A stretch of DNA of 64,000 nt from Lachnospiraceae bacterium (lineage in GTDB: Bacteria; Bacillota_A; Clostridia; Lachnospirales; Lachnospiraceae). The notes under the pieces are model-generated. The model was not told the DNA's origin and did not search any database. It saw only the letters and a list, made by a program, of their open reading frames with translations. Below, piece after piece: positions 1-8,326 of the stretch. Within the stretch, counting starts at the first letter, position 1. Each line of letters begins with the position of its first letter. Location of the stretch: assembly GCA_024683935.1 (NCBI GenBank), contig JAIKXV010000100.1, positions 36,785-100,784 of the forward strand, written 5' to 3'. The position numbers were made by a program, and so were the translations under genes.

Positions 1-1259
1 GCATTGTACATCACGATGGTTCCGATAAGGGTTATCGCTGTGCTGATCACCCCGTTGATCTTCAGGAAAAGCGGCGGATTGTAATTCAGCTCCGCTTCCC
101 CGGAGTACATATCTCCCCATTTTGAAAAGGCCCTCATCTCCGCACCCGTGACCTTTATCTTCTGTATGCCGGAAACAAGGGCATAGCTTAGGCCGTTTTC
201 CTTTGAACTTATCAGCATGCGCTTTTTTGAGATCCGCATCTCAATAAGGGACGAAATGAGGAAAAATAAGACCGTGACCAGTATAACGGAAAGAGCCGGC
301 AGAGTGAGTCCCGGCGCAAAAGCAAAGATCTGCGTGATATATACAAGGGAAAAGAGCGAGGTGAGCCCCGTATTTAACACAACTGAAACCATTGAGCTGC
401 AGAGGGAATTCACATAGGACGCCCTGCTTGAAAGCTCTCCCGATGAATAGTCCTTGAAAAATGAAGCCGGGAGCGATAAAAGGCGCATCATGGTGGCTGC
501 CTCGACAGAAATGCTGAGCTTCGTGTCTATACGGGCAGTGATCAGGTTTTTGACTGAAGACAGCATGGCTGAACTCAAAAATACGCTTATCAGAAATACT
601 CCCGTGGAAAGAAGCAGCGAGATACTGCCGCTGCCAGCCACAGTATCAAAGAGATAGAAATTAATCCTGGGTATCAGCATACCGATCAGTGTCACTGCCA
701 GGGTTGAAAGCACGGCCATTATATAGTCCGAGGGTTCCAGAATGCCTATTATATAACGCACAAGATCCTGTATTGACAGTTTTCTCAAGGGAAAGGGTCG
801 ATAAAACACGAAGGCTTCCTTCATAAAAAGCTCTTCTTCCCTGTCCGTCACATGCCTGTAAGCCTTTGCTTCCGGATCATAAAACCTGTATCCCGACAAT
901 CTGTCCGGTATCAGGGCAACGGGAGCTTCATCCTTATTGAAAAAGCCCAGCATCAGACCGCAGGCATCCTTCCTCCAGCCCTTTTTCAGCTTCACATCCC
1001 TGAACATTATGCCGGAGGGACGAAGGGCATACTCCAGTCTGTCCTCCAGGGTCTCCAGCCTGTCCGGGATATCATCCGGGCTGACCTTCAGGAGCATGAG
1101 GATGTCCTCAAATCCTCCGTTTCCCTCGTTTCCGTGCGAAATCAGACCTCCCCTGCCCTCTCCTGTTACGGCAGAAGCGATCCTTTTTATCGTCCGGGTA
1201 AAGCTTTCCCGATCCTTTCTTTTTCTGTTTCTTATCTGTTCGTCAAACCAGCCAGCCAT
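1..1259 (-). CDS. NHLM/NHLP-type peptide export ABC transporter, second subunit (3' end beyond window)
   Basis: About 419 codons are visible and the frame is still open at the window edge. The first ~175 residues are soluble and charged. Hydrophobic segments follow from about residue 178, as in an ABC exporter membrane domain; the ATP-binding domain would lie outside the window. The ATG overlaps the stop of the upstream C39 transporter gene by one base (TAATG), so the two are probably translationally coupled. Tandem ABC subunits, only the first carrying a C39 peptidase, are typical of NHLM bacteriocin-export loci, where the pair is thought to act as a heteromeric exporter. Assignment to the second-subunit family rests on this context and on the N-terminal layout, because no Walker motif can be seen. 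Any C-terminal truncation or mutation cannot be judged. Confidence 0.75.
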   Translation of the reverse strand, partial: MAGWFDEQIRNRKRKDRESFTRTIKRIASAVTGEGRGGLISHGNEGNGGFEDILMLLKVSPDDIPDRLETLEDRLEYALRPSGIMFRDVKLKKGWRKDACGLMLGFFNKDEAPVALIPDRLSGYRFYDPEAKAYRHVTDREEELFMKEAFVFYRPFPLRKLSIQDLVRYIIGILEPSDYIMAVLSTLAVTLIGMLIPRINFYLFDTVAGSGSISLLLSTGVFLISVFLSSAMLSSVKNLITARIDTKLSISVEAATMMRLLSLPASFFKDYSSGELSSRASYVNSLCSSMVSVVLNTGLTSLFSLVYITQIFAFAPGLTLPALSVILVTVLFFLISSLIEMRISKKRMLISSKENGLSYALVSGIQKIKVTGAEMRAFSKWGDMYSGEAELNYNPPLFLKINGVISTAITLIGTIVMYN

Positions 1260-3439
1260 TACTCATTTGAAACCAATTCTGTGTATTTTCCGCCTTTTTT
1301 GAAGAGTTCCTCGTGTGTTCCCCTTTCCACTGCTTCCCCGTGGTCCAGGACTATTATCTCATCGCAGTCCCTTATGGTACTGAGTCTGTGGGCTATAACT
1401 ATGCAGGTTATCCCCCTGTCCCTTATGGCGTTTACCACCTCATATTCCGTATGTGCGTCAAGGGCCGAAGTCGCCTCGTCCAGTATCACGATAGTGGGAT
1501 CCTGTGCCAGCACACGGGCTATCTCCATTCTCTGCTTCTGGCCACCCGAGAAATCATTTCCGCCTTCCCTCATTTTATGGTTATAGCCGCCCTCTCTCTG
1601 GATGATATCATTATGGATCTTCGCATCCCTTGCCGCTATCACCACTTCAAAGTCCTTTATCGTATCGTCCCACATGCGGATATTTGCGGAAATACTGTCT
1701 TCAAACATGATGATATCCTGATCCACAACCGCTACGGATCCTGCAAATACGCTTCCGTCTATTTCCGTTACGGCCTTTCCGTCAAAAAGTATTTCCCCTT
1801 CCCATGGCTGATACAGACCGGAAATAAGCTTCGACAGCGTAGATTTCCCGCAGCCGCTCTCGCCCACTAAGGCCACCCTGCTGCCGGGCTTTAAGGACAG
1901 GCTGAAATCCTTTATCAAAGGCTCGGAAAGCCTGGAATAACCGAAGGTCACATTCTTTATCTCTATTTCCCCGGTAAGCTTTTTATAGCTTTCTTCACTT
2001 TCCCTATCCCTGAGGCTGCTCTTAATATCCTCAGGATACTCCATCACATCCTCTATCCGCTCCATATCGACCTTCAGCTCCTGTATGGTCTGTCCCGCGG
2101 AAATGAAGGCGGTGGCCGGAGCGGTAAATGCAGCTAAAAACCCCTGGAAAGCAGTCAGCATACCTATGGTAAAGCTTCCGCTCATCATCAGATAAATACC
2201 GAGAAGCTGGATAACAGAGCCTGTTATAACGGATACCACTCCGGGAATGCTGCCGAGATACTGGTTTAGTTTTAAAAACCTGACCTTCTGGGTATTTACG
2301 CTGGCCTGAAATCCGGCCCATCTGCGGAAAAAACCTTCCTCCGCACCGCTGGATTTGATAGTCTCTATCATCTCTATACCCGATAAGGTACAGCTTGAAA
2401 GCCTGCCCGAATCCCGCATACCTATCCTTGACAGATTGACTCTTTCCCGGGAAATAATCCTTGATATAAAAAGATTGATGACAATGGATGAAACGCCGAC
2501 AAGTGTTAACAGAATACTGTTTTTCAGCATCACAAAGAGATAGAAAAACATCATGAATGCATTTAACACAAGGGGAGCAAAGGTATTTATCAGATTATTT
2601 GATATGGAAGCATTTCCGGCTCTCCTTAAAAGAATATCCCCCGCATATCTCTGGGAAAAGAATTCCATCGGGAGATTCAGTATCTTCCACATATAGGAGG
2701 AATTGCCCTGGATCGCCATTTTTCCTTCTATTTTTATCGAATACAGGGCCTGCATAAGTCCGGCAACGATCTGTAAAAAGGCAAAGGCCGACATCAGTGT
2801 GATAAACGGAATATACCAGCCGGGATCCTTGTTTGTAAGGATCCGGTCTAAAAAGACTTTTGAAAAAACGGGATTTATGATGCCGAAAAGTGATGAGATG
2901 ATCGTGGTAAGCGCCACAAAGGCTATGGCCGCACCGCAGCCCTTTAGCCGCTTTCCCGCATATTCCATGGCTGAACCGGGCTTTCCGTCCGGCACAAAGT
3001 CTGCCGTTGGGGAAAACAGCATGCAGATCCCGGTGAATTTTTCGTCAAATTCCTCCATGGACAGAGTATAGGTGCCTCTTGCGGGATCATTGATAAAAAC
3101 CTTATCCTTCTTAAAGCCGTTCACCACCACGAAGTGGTTGAATTCCCAGTGCACTATGCAGGGGAAGGTACCGTTTTCCTTCAGATAATCCGGTTCATAC
3201 CTGTAGCCCTTAGCTTCGAGACCGTAATTCCTTGCAGCCTTAAGGATATTCCTTCCGTTGGAACCGTCACGGGATATTCCGCAGTCCAGACGCATCTTTT
3301 CCAGCGGCACCCATTTCCCGTAATACGCAAGTATCATGGCAAGAGCGGCAGCCCCGCACTCCAGAGCTTCCATCTGCATGATGAAGGGGACTTTTGCCAC
3401 TCCTCCGGCAAGCGGTTTTTTTACATTGGGATCAGCCAT
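1259..3439 (-). CDS. NHLM-type peptidase-containing ABC transporter (C39 peptidase + exporter)
   Basis: A 726-residue protein that should cut double-glycine leaders from peptides and export the mature part. The N-terminal C39 peptidase domain (about residues 15-140) has Cys28 in QMEALECGAAAL, His102 in NHFVVVNG and Asp118 in NDPARG, a complete papain-like triad. A membrane domain with about six hydrophobic segments follows (about 165-440). The C-terminal nucleotide-binding domain has Walker A GESGCGKST, signature FSGGQKQR and Walker B VILDEATSALD. The ATG is preceded by AAGGAA seven bases upstream. It is divergent from a small GG-leader peptide gene 194 bp away, its likely substrate. Family assignment to the NHLM peptidase/ATP-binding type is by architecture and gene order. 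No lanthionine, YcaO or radical-SAM maturase is visible beside it, although genes beyond the left edge are unseen. Confidence 0.9.
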   Translation of the reverse strand: MADPNVKKPLAGGVAKVPFIMQMEALECGAAALAMILAYYGKWVPLEKMRLDCGISRDGSNGRNILKAARNYGLEAKGYRYEPDYLKENGTFPCIVHWEFNHFVVVNGFKKDKVFINDPARGTYTLSMEEFDEKFTGICMLFSPTADFVPDGKPGSAMEYAGKRLKGCGAAIAFVALTTIISSLFGIINPVFSKVFLDRILTNKDPGWYIPFITLMSAFAFLQIVAGLMQALYSIKIEGKMAIQGNSSYMWKILNLPMEFFSQRYAGDILLRRAGNASISNNLINTFAPLVLNAFMMFFYLFVMLKNSILLTLVGVSSIVINLFISRIISRERVNLSRIGMRDSGRLSSCTLSGIEMIETIKSSGAEEGFFRRWAGFQASVNTQKVRFLKLNQYLGSIPGVVSVITGSVIQLLGIYLMMSGSFTIGMLTAFQGFLAAFTAPATAFISAGQTIQELKVDMERIEDVMEYPEDIKSSLRDRESEESYKKLTGEIEIKNVTFGYSRLSEPLIKDFSLSLKPGSRVALVGESGCGKSTLSKLISGLYQPWEGEILFDGKAVTEIDGSVFAGSVAVVDQDIIMFEDSISANIRMWDDTIKDFEVVIAARDAKIHNDIIQREGGYNHKMREGGNDFSGGQKQRMEIARVLAQDPTIVILDEATSALDAHTEYEVVNAIRDRGITCIVIAHRLSTIRDCDEIIVLDHGEAVERGTHEELFKKGGKYTELVSNE

Positions 3440-3571
3440 ATCGTTCCTTTTTAGGTAATAATACGATGGTTCTTCCTATGTAGGATACCATATACTTTTA
3501 TGCCGTGTCGATGGATTGCAGGCGGGGTATTTACCGTTTATGTACGAAAAACGACCGAATTCACAAAGAAT

Positions 3572-3601
3572 TTGCCTTACCTCCCGGATTAACCGTATAA
3601 T
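3572..3601 (+). promoter_or_regulatory. Sigma-A-like promoter of the first GG-leader peptide gene
   Basis: The -35 is TTGCCT (3572-3577) and the -10 is a perfect TATAAT (3596-3601), with an 18-bp spacer. A strong ribosome-binding site, AGGAGG (3621-3626), lies seven bases before the ATG at 3634. The second peptide gene at 36000 has the same TTGCC-type -35 and the same 18-bp spacing. Confidence 0.7.
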
Positions 3602-3633
3602 TAGGCATAAAGGAAAGAAAAGGAGGTATCAAC

Positions 3634-3951
3634 ATGAAAGACAACGAATACACCTTATTCATCAAAAAATTCAAGGAAGGCCATGATATCAACACAGCGC
3701 TGAGCGATGAAGATATGGAGAGGGCTACCGGCGGTGTGGGCGGTGCCAACGAGGCCACCTGTCCCCAGTGCGGAAAGCCGATGAAAGTCGTGAACAATTC
3801 CTATGGTGATAACTACTGGACATGCGAATCCTGTGCAATAGACCAGTTTTTCTCAGATGCAGAATATATTGAGGTCCTCAAGGCAGCTGAAGCTGCAGGA
3901 CAGACCCAGGGACTGGTTTATCCCGTCTGGTGGAAACAGGTAAACCACTGA
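3634..3951 (+). CDS. Double-glycine-leader zinc-ribbon peptide (putative exported precursor 1)
   Basis: A 105-residue protein. Residues 1-34 look like a C39-type leader: charged and amphipathic, ending LSDEDMERATGG, with a second GG at 36-37. The predicted mature part has four cysteines as two CxxC knuckles, CPQC (43-46) and CESC (64-67), separated by 17 residues, a zinc-ribbon-like arrangement rather than a lanthipeptide-like one. An acidic helix-like stretch (about 75-90) leads to a C-terminal LVYPVWW. It is divergent from the C39 transporter gene, the obvious processing partner, and has its own strong promoter and RBS. It ends 19 bp before convergent thyA with no hairpin terminator visible. 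The function is unknown: bacteriocin, signal or extracellular metal-binding peptide are all possible. Leader assignment is inferred from motif and context. Confidence 0.8.
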   Translation: MKDNEYTLFIKKFKEGHDINTALSDEDMERATGGVGGANEATCPQCGKPMKVVNNSYGDNYWTCESCAIDQFFSDAEYIEVLKAAEAAGQTQGLVYPVWWKQVNH

Positions 3952-3970
3952 CCGGCCATCCTATGACTTA

Positions 3971-4918
3971 CTACACAGCCACAGGGAATTTAAAGTCGAA
4001 TTCACTGTATTTATAACCGGGAAGTGAAAAATCGTCCTTTGTGAAGTCATAGAAATCGTGAATATCGGGATTTATCTGTAACTTGGGCGCGTCATGCTGC
4101 GGGTTCTTAATAAGCTCCTTTACAGGCTCTATATGCCTGTCGTACAGGTGGCAGTTTGCTATCACATGCACCAGTTCTCCCGGCTCAAAGCCGTAGGCTG
4201 ACGCGAAAGCGTACACAAGGAGCGCAGCCTGCACCGTATTCCAGGAATTGGCAACCGCCATATCCTGGGAACGCTGGTTCAGCATACCGTTTAAGCGGCC
4301 GTCCATCACATTAAAGGTCATGGAATATGCGCAGGGCGCAAGAGCCATCTCCGACAGATCCTGAGGGATGTACATCATGCTCATTATCCGTCTGGATCCC
4401 GGATCATTGACCAGCTGGTATATTATCCTGTCGGTCTGATCCAGGGTCCAGATGCCTTTTTCTGACTTTTTCGAGATCTGACCTCTCTTCTCCGAAACAT
4501 ACTCGCTGTCATCAGCCCTGAATCTTCCGCCGGGAAAGGCTTTCTCCAGCCCCTCCTTTGTCACATCCTTATATTCGCTGCGGACACTCATCTGATAGCC
4601 GTAGGCTTTTCCTATGGAGCCCTTTTCATCTGCCCAGGCATCCCACACATGGGAGGATAATTCGTTTACGTTATTGGACTTTTTCTGCCATATCCAGAAG
4701 ATCTCATCTAAAGCGGATTTCCAGAAGGTCCGCTTTAAGGTCATTATCGGAAACTCTTTGGAGAGATCATATCTGTCAACAGCACCGAATACTGCCAGGG
4801 TATGGGCGGGACTGTTGTCATCCTCCCATCTGGGACGGACTTCCATATTCTCATCGCTTATCCCGTTTTCCAGTATATTATTTATATTATCTATAAAAAG
4901 CCTGTCCGCTGCACTCAT
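3971..4918 (-). CDS. thyA: Thymidylate synthase (ThyA type)
   Basis: A 315-residue enzyme expected to methylate dUMP to dTMP with methylene-tetrahydrofolate. The folate/dUMP core is recognisable: the catalytic cysteine is Cys196 in LAPCAYSMTFNV, the phosphate-binding segment is QRSQD (Arg216), an Asn follows at 227, and HLYDRHIEP matches the dUMP-binding H-x-Y region. Two details differ from the usual text: the residue after the catalytic Cys is Ala rather than His, and QRSQDMAVANSWN replaces the common QRSxDxxLGxPFN. Residues ~120-160 form a lineage-style insertion. The start overlaps the stop of the upstream HAD gene by four bases (ATGA), making it the last gene of the minus-strand operon. 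No dihydrofolate reductase gene is adjacent. Confidence 0.9.
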   Translation of the reverse strand: MSAADRLFIDNINNILENGISDENMEVRPRWEDDNSPAHTLAVFGAVDRYDLSKEFPIMTLKRTFWKSALDEIFWIWQKKSNNVNELSSHVWDAWADEKGSIGKAYGYQMSVRSEYKDVTKEGLEKAFPGGRFRADDSEYVSEKRGQISKKSEKGIWTLDQTDRIIYQLVNDPGSRRIMSMMYIPQDLSEMALAPCAYSMTFNVMDGRLNGMLNQRSQDMAVANSWNTVQAALLVYAFASAYGFEPGELVHVIANCHLYDRHIEPVKELIKNPQHDAPKLQINPDIHDFYDFTKDDFSLPGYKYSEFDFKFPVAV

Positions 4919-5742
4919 TCAAAATTCTCCTTTATTATCTCCGCTATCGCGCCGTTATTATGGTCGTTAATAGTCACCCTGTCGGCTGCCGCCTTAACTT
5001 CTTCTCTCGCATTGCTGACTGCATAACCTGTTCCCGCAGCCTCTATCATGGAGATATCATTCGCCTCGTCTCCCGCTGCCACGGTGTCCTTTATTTCAAC
5101 TCCCGCATATTCCGCAAGAAACTTAAGCGCACCTGCCTTTGTAGTGTCCTTCCTGCCGAATTCCAGAAGCCTGTCGCTGGAAAAAAGGCAGAAGAGCCGG
5201 TCATCTATCAGCGGTTCTATATGTGTTTTAAACCGTTCCAGCTTCGGTCTGTCATGTAAAGCCGCACACACCACCTTCAGGGGCGGTTCCGGAAGATACG
5301 CCATCAGAGTATCCAGATCCTCAATGATATAAGGAGTCAGTACCTTGCCATCGGAATAACTTTTGAGGATATCGGTATCATGAAGGGCCACCACATGTTC
5401 CTTCGTATAGGTCTGGCAGTGAACATTCTGCTTTTCCGCCTCTTCAAAGATAAACCTGGTATCCTCATAGGAAACCGGATCCTTAAAGATCGTGATCCAC
5501 TCTCCGCCCTGAAATGCGCTGATAAGGGATCCGTTGTAGCTTGCGATAAAGACCCCTTCTCTTTCCAGACCGTATTTTACCGCCAGCGGAAGGGTGTCCT
5601 CAAAAGGTCTCCCGGTCACAAATGCAAAACAGTGTCCGTTGTCTAAGAGCTTTTTTATCGCTTTCAGATTATCATCGCTTATGGATTTATCGATGGATAA
5701 AAGTGTAAGATCCAGATCAGTTAGTAGAAAACGTTTTCTCAT
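4915..5742 (-). CDS. HAD-superfamily Cof-type phosphatase
   Basis: A 275-residue haloacid-dehalogenase hydrolase of the Cof/YidA type. Motif I is LLTDLDLTLL (Asp9 nucleophile, Asp11 acid/base), motif II the T of FVTGRP, motif III a lysine in DTTKAGAL, and motif IV GDEANDISMIEAAG near the C-terminus, which supplies the magnesium ligands. The segment between motifs II and III is a C2-type cap. Substrates in this family are usually sugar phosphates or phosphorylated cofactors and cannot be told from sequence. Its ATG overlaps the stop of the PHP gene by four bases and its own stop overlaps the thyA start, so all three are co-translated in one transcript. Confidence 0.88.
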   Translation of the reverse strand: MRKRFLLTDLDLTLLSIDKSISDDNLKAIKKLLDNGHCFAFVTGRPFEDTLPLAVKYGLEREGVFIASYNGSLISAFQGGEWITIFKDPVSYEDTRFIFEEAEKQNVHCQTYTKEHVVALHDTDILKSYSDGKVLTPYIIEDLDTLMAYLPEPPLKVVCAALHDRPKLERFKTHIEPLIDDRLFCLFSSDRLLEFGRKDTTKAGALKFLAEYAGVEIKDTVAAGDEANDISMIEAAGTGYAVSNAREEVKAAADRVTINDHNNGAIAEIIKENFE

Positions 5743-6632
5743 AGTGAATTCCGGTATTCCAGCAGCTTCTCATAGACTTCATACGGCACATGGAGACTGC
5801 CCTTCCCGACTCCCAGGTCTATGTCCTTTTTATTTCCGCCGTGGAAATCCGATCCTCCGGACTCCAGCAGATCAAACTTTTCCGCCACGTGGATCATCTG
5901 CCTCGTGTCGGAAGAAGTATAGGTGCTGTATCTGGTTTCCATGCCCTTTAGTCCCGCAGCCTTCAGATCGGATATTAGTTTACATAACTTTTCCATTGAC
6001 ATGCCGTAGAGCAGCGGATGGGCCAGAACCGGAATGCCCTTTGCCTTGCTTATTAGCTCTACTCCGTCAAAGGGTGTCACCTTCTCCCTGGGGATGAAAT
6101 AGGGCTTGCCGTCTCCGATATAACGGACAAATGCTTCTTCCATCGAGCTGATGGCTCCGTGATCCAGCATATAGCGCGCATAATGTGCTCTGGTGATCAC
6201 CGATCCCGGAAAGGCTGCTTTCAACTTCTCATAGCTGATGTCCAGGCCGATACCCTCATGCAGCGCCCTGCACATCTTTTCATTCCTTAAATCCCTGGCG
6301 TCCTTAAATCTCTGCAGATAGTTATTTAACTCCGGCTGATCCGTATCAATAAAAAGGCCCACGATATGAATATCATGGCCGTCAAGATCTGTTGAAAGCT
6401 CCACGCCGTCAACTATCTCCGGCGCATTATCGGTACGGGATGCGGCTTCATGTATCTCCTTTAACCCGTCAATGGAATCATGGTCGGTCAGAGCCATGGC
6501 TCTTAAACCCTTTTTTACCGCATAACTGACAAGTTCTGACGGCGTAAATGTGCCGTCAGACCTGTTGGAATGGACATGGAGATCCACGCCCCTGTTATCT
6601 GTTATCCCATCCCGGATATTACCTTCGATCAT
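5739..6632 (-). CDS. PHP-domain phosphoesterase
   Basis: A 297-residue PHP metal-dependent phosphoesterase. The N-terminal HVHSNRSDG supplies the first two metal-binding histidines, ALTDHDSI the third motif, and GSDFHGGNK near the C-terminus the last Asp/His pair, so the trinuclear site looks intact. Length and motif spacing match the family that includes the E. coli YciV/RNase AM-type nucleoside 3',5'-bisphosphate and 5' RNA phosphatases; that substrate is an inference. The ATG overlaps the stop of the ABC-F gene by one base (TGATG), and its 3' end overlaps the HAD gene by four bases. Confidence 0.85.
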   Translation of the reverse strand: MIEGNIRDGITDNRGVDLHVHSNRSDGTFTPSELVSYAVKKGLRAMALTDHDSIDGLKEIHEAASRTDNAPEIVDGVELSTDLDGHDIHIVGLFIDTDQPELNNYLQRFKDARDLRNEKMCRALHEGIGLDISYEKLKAAFPGSVITRAHYARYMLDHGAISSMEEAFVRYIGDGKPYFIPREKVTPFDGVELISKAKGIPVLAHPLLYGMSMEKLCKLISDLKAAGLKGMETRYSTYTSSDTRQMIHVAEKFDLLESGGSDFHGGNKKDIDLGVGKGSLHVPYEVYEKLLEYRNSL

Positions 6633-8269
6633 CAGTTTTCGTCATCCTCTATCGCAGCAGTATATACTGTAGACTTCCTTGCGGATTCGTTATTTGCGAG
6701 ATACTCGTCATAGGTCGTGATCTTGTCTGTAAGCACGCCCTCGGGACTGATCTCCATGATGCGGTTTGCGGTAGTCTGCACGAACTGATGGTCATGGCAG
6801 GTAAAGAGCTCCACTCCGGGGAACTTTATAAGTCCGTTATTAAGAGCCGTGATCGACTCCATATCCAAATGGTTTGTGGGTTCGTCGAGAACGAGACAGT
6901 TGGCACCGGATATCATCATCTTGGAAAGCAGGCACCTGACCTTTTCTCCTCCGGAAAGCACATTTACCTTCTTTACGCCGTCTTCTCCGGGGAAGAGCAT
7001 ACGTCCCAGGAACCCGCGGACATAGGTAACGTCCTTAACGGGAGAATAGCCGGTAAGCCACTCCGTAATCGTATTTTCACTGTCAAATTCCCTGGTATAG
7101 TCCTTCGGGAAGTAGGCCTGGCTGGTGGTAACTCCCCACTTATAGGTTCCCGAATCAGGCTCCATCTCACCCATAAGGATCTGGAAAAGAACCGTAACCG
7201 CCTGCTCATTTCCGCCCACAAAGGCCACCTTGTCGTCATGTCCGAGCACAAAGCTTATATTATCCAGGACCTTTTTGCCCTCTATTGTCTTGGTAAGTCC
7301 TTCAACCGTAAGGACTTCATTTCCTATCTCCCTGTCGGGACGGAAATCAACGTAAGGATATTTCCTGGAAGAAGGCTTGATATCATCCAGCTGTATCTTT
7401 TCAAGGGCACGCTTTCTGCTGGTCGCCTGCTTTGATTTGGAAGCGTTGGCGGAGAAACGGGAAATGAATTCCTGCAGCTCCTTAATCTTCTCTTCCTTCT
7501 TCTTATTGGCTTCCTGCTGCTGACGCTTCATCAGCTGGCTGGATTCATACCAGAAATCGTAATTTCCGGCGTAAAGCGTTATCTTTCCGTAATCGATGTC
7601 CGCCGTATTGGTGCAGACCTTATTCAGGAAATACCTGTCGTGGCTCACCACAATGACGGTATTGTCAAAGTTTATAAGGAATTCCTCAAGCCAGTCTATT
7701 GCATCTAAATCCAGATGGTTCGTAGGCTCGTCAAGGAGAAGGATATCCGGGGAACCGAAGAGTGCCCTTGCGAGAAGTACCTTCACCTTTTCGGAACCCT
7801 TCAGGTTCTTCATCACTTCCCTGTGGAGCTCTGTCTCTATTCCGAGACCGTTAAGAAGGGTTTCCGCATCGGCTTCAGCTTCCCAGCCGTTCATCTCGGC
7901 GAATTCCGCCTCGAGCTCAGCGGCCTTTACGCCGTCCTCATCGGAAAAGTCCTCTTTTGCATAGATCGCGTCCTTTTCCTTCATTATCTCAAAGAGCCTC
8001 TGGTTTCCGCCCATTACCACGTCCAGCACCACTTCCTCATCATATTTGAAGTGATCCTGCTCGAGGACAGACATTCTCTGTCCCGGAGTTATGGAAATAT
8101 CACCCTTCGTGGTCTCCAGCGCACCTGACAGGATCTTTAAGAATGTGGACTTGCCGGCTCCGTTGGCTCCGATAAGACCGTAACAGTTTCCTTCGGTGAA
8201 CTGGATGTTAACATCCTCGAAAAGTGCTTTTTTGCCTACGCGGTAGGTTACGTTGTTAGCCTGAATCAT
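6632..8269 (-). CDS. ABC-F family ATPase (translation-associated, YkpA/YbiT-like)
   Basis: A 545-residue protein with two fused nucleotide-binding domains and no membrane segment, the layout of ABC-F proteins that act on the ribosome. Domain 1 has Walker A GANGAGKSTF, signature-region LKGSEKVKVLLARAL and Walker B LLLDEPTNHLD. A charged helical linker follows, rich in K/E/Q around residues 245-300 (ELQEFISRFSANASKSKQA). Domain 2 has LSGGEKVR and LVLDEPTNHLD, but its Walker A reads GGNEQAVT with no lysine, so the second ATP site is probably weakened. It starts 57 bp after ppk and is coupled to the downstream PHP gene. An antibiotic-resistance role is not supported; a housekeeping ribosome function is more likely. 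Confidence 0.88.
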   Translation of the reverse strand: MIQANNVTYRVGKKALFEDVNIQFTEGNCYGLIGANGAGKSTFLKILSGALETTKGDISITPGQRMSVLEQDHFKYDEEVVLDVVMGGNQRLFEIMKEKDAIYAKEDFSDEDGVKAAELEAEFAEMNGWEAEADAETLLNGLGIETELHREVMKNLKGSEKVKVLLARALFGSPDILLLDEPTNHLDLDAIDWLEEFLINFDNTVIVVSHDRYFLNKVCTNTADIDYGKITLYAGNYDFWYESSQLMKRQQQEANKKKEEKIKELQEFISRFSANASKSKQATSRKRALEKIQLDDIKPSSRKYPYVDFRPDREIGNEVLTVEGLTKTIEGKKVLDNISFVLGHDDKVAFVGGNEQAVTVLFQILMGEMEPDSGTYKWGVTTSQAYFPKDYTREFDSENTITEWLTGYSPVKDVTYVRGFLGRMLFPGEDGVKKVNVLSGGEKVRCLLSKMMISGANCLVLDEPTNHLDMESITALNNGLIKFPGVELFTCHDHQFVQTTANRIMEISPEGVLTDKITTYDEYLANNESARKSTVYTAAIEDDEN

Positions 8270-8326
8270 TTAATATGTATCCTCTTACTTTCCTCTTAAT
8301 CGCATCAGCTGGCACCGGACAGCTGC

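Noticed and set aside
852..1586. Plus-strand open frame of 244 codons over the ABC transporter genes
   Set aside because: It is antisense to two well-supported transporter genes and has Ser/Pro-rich composition with no family signature.
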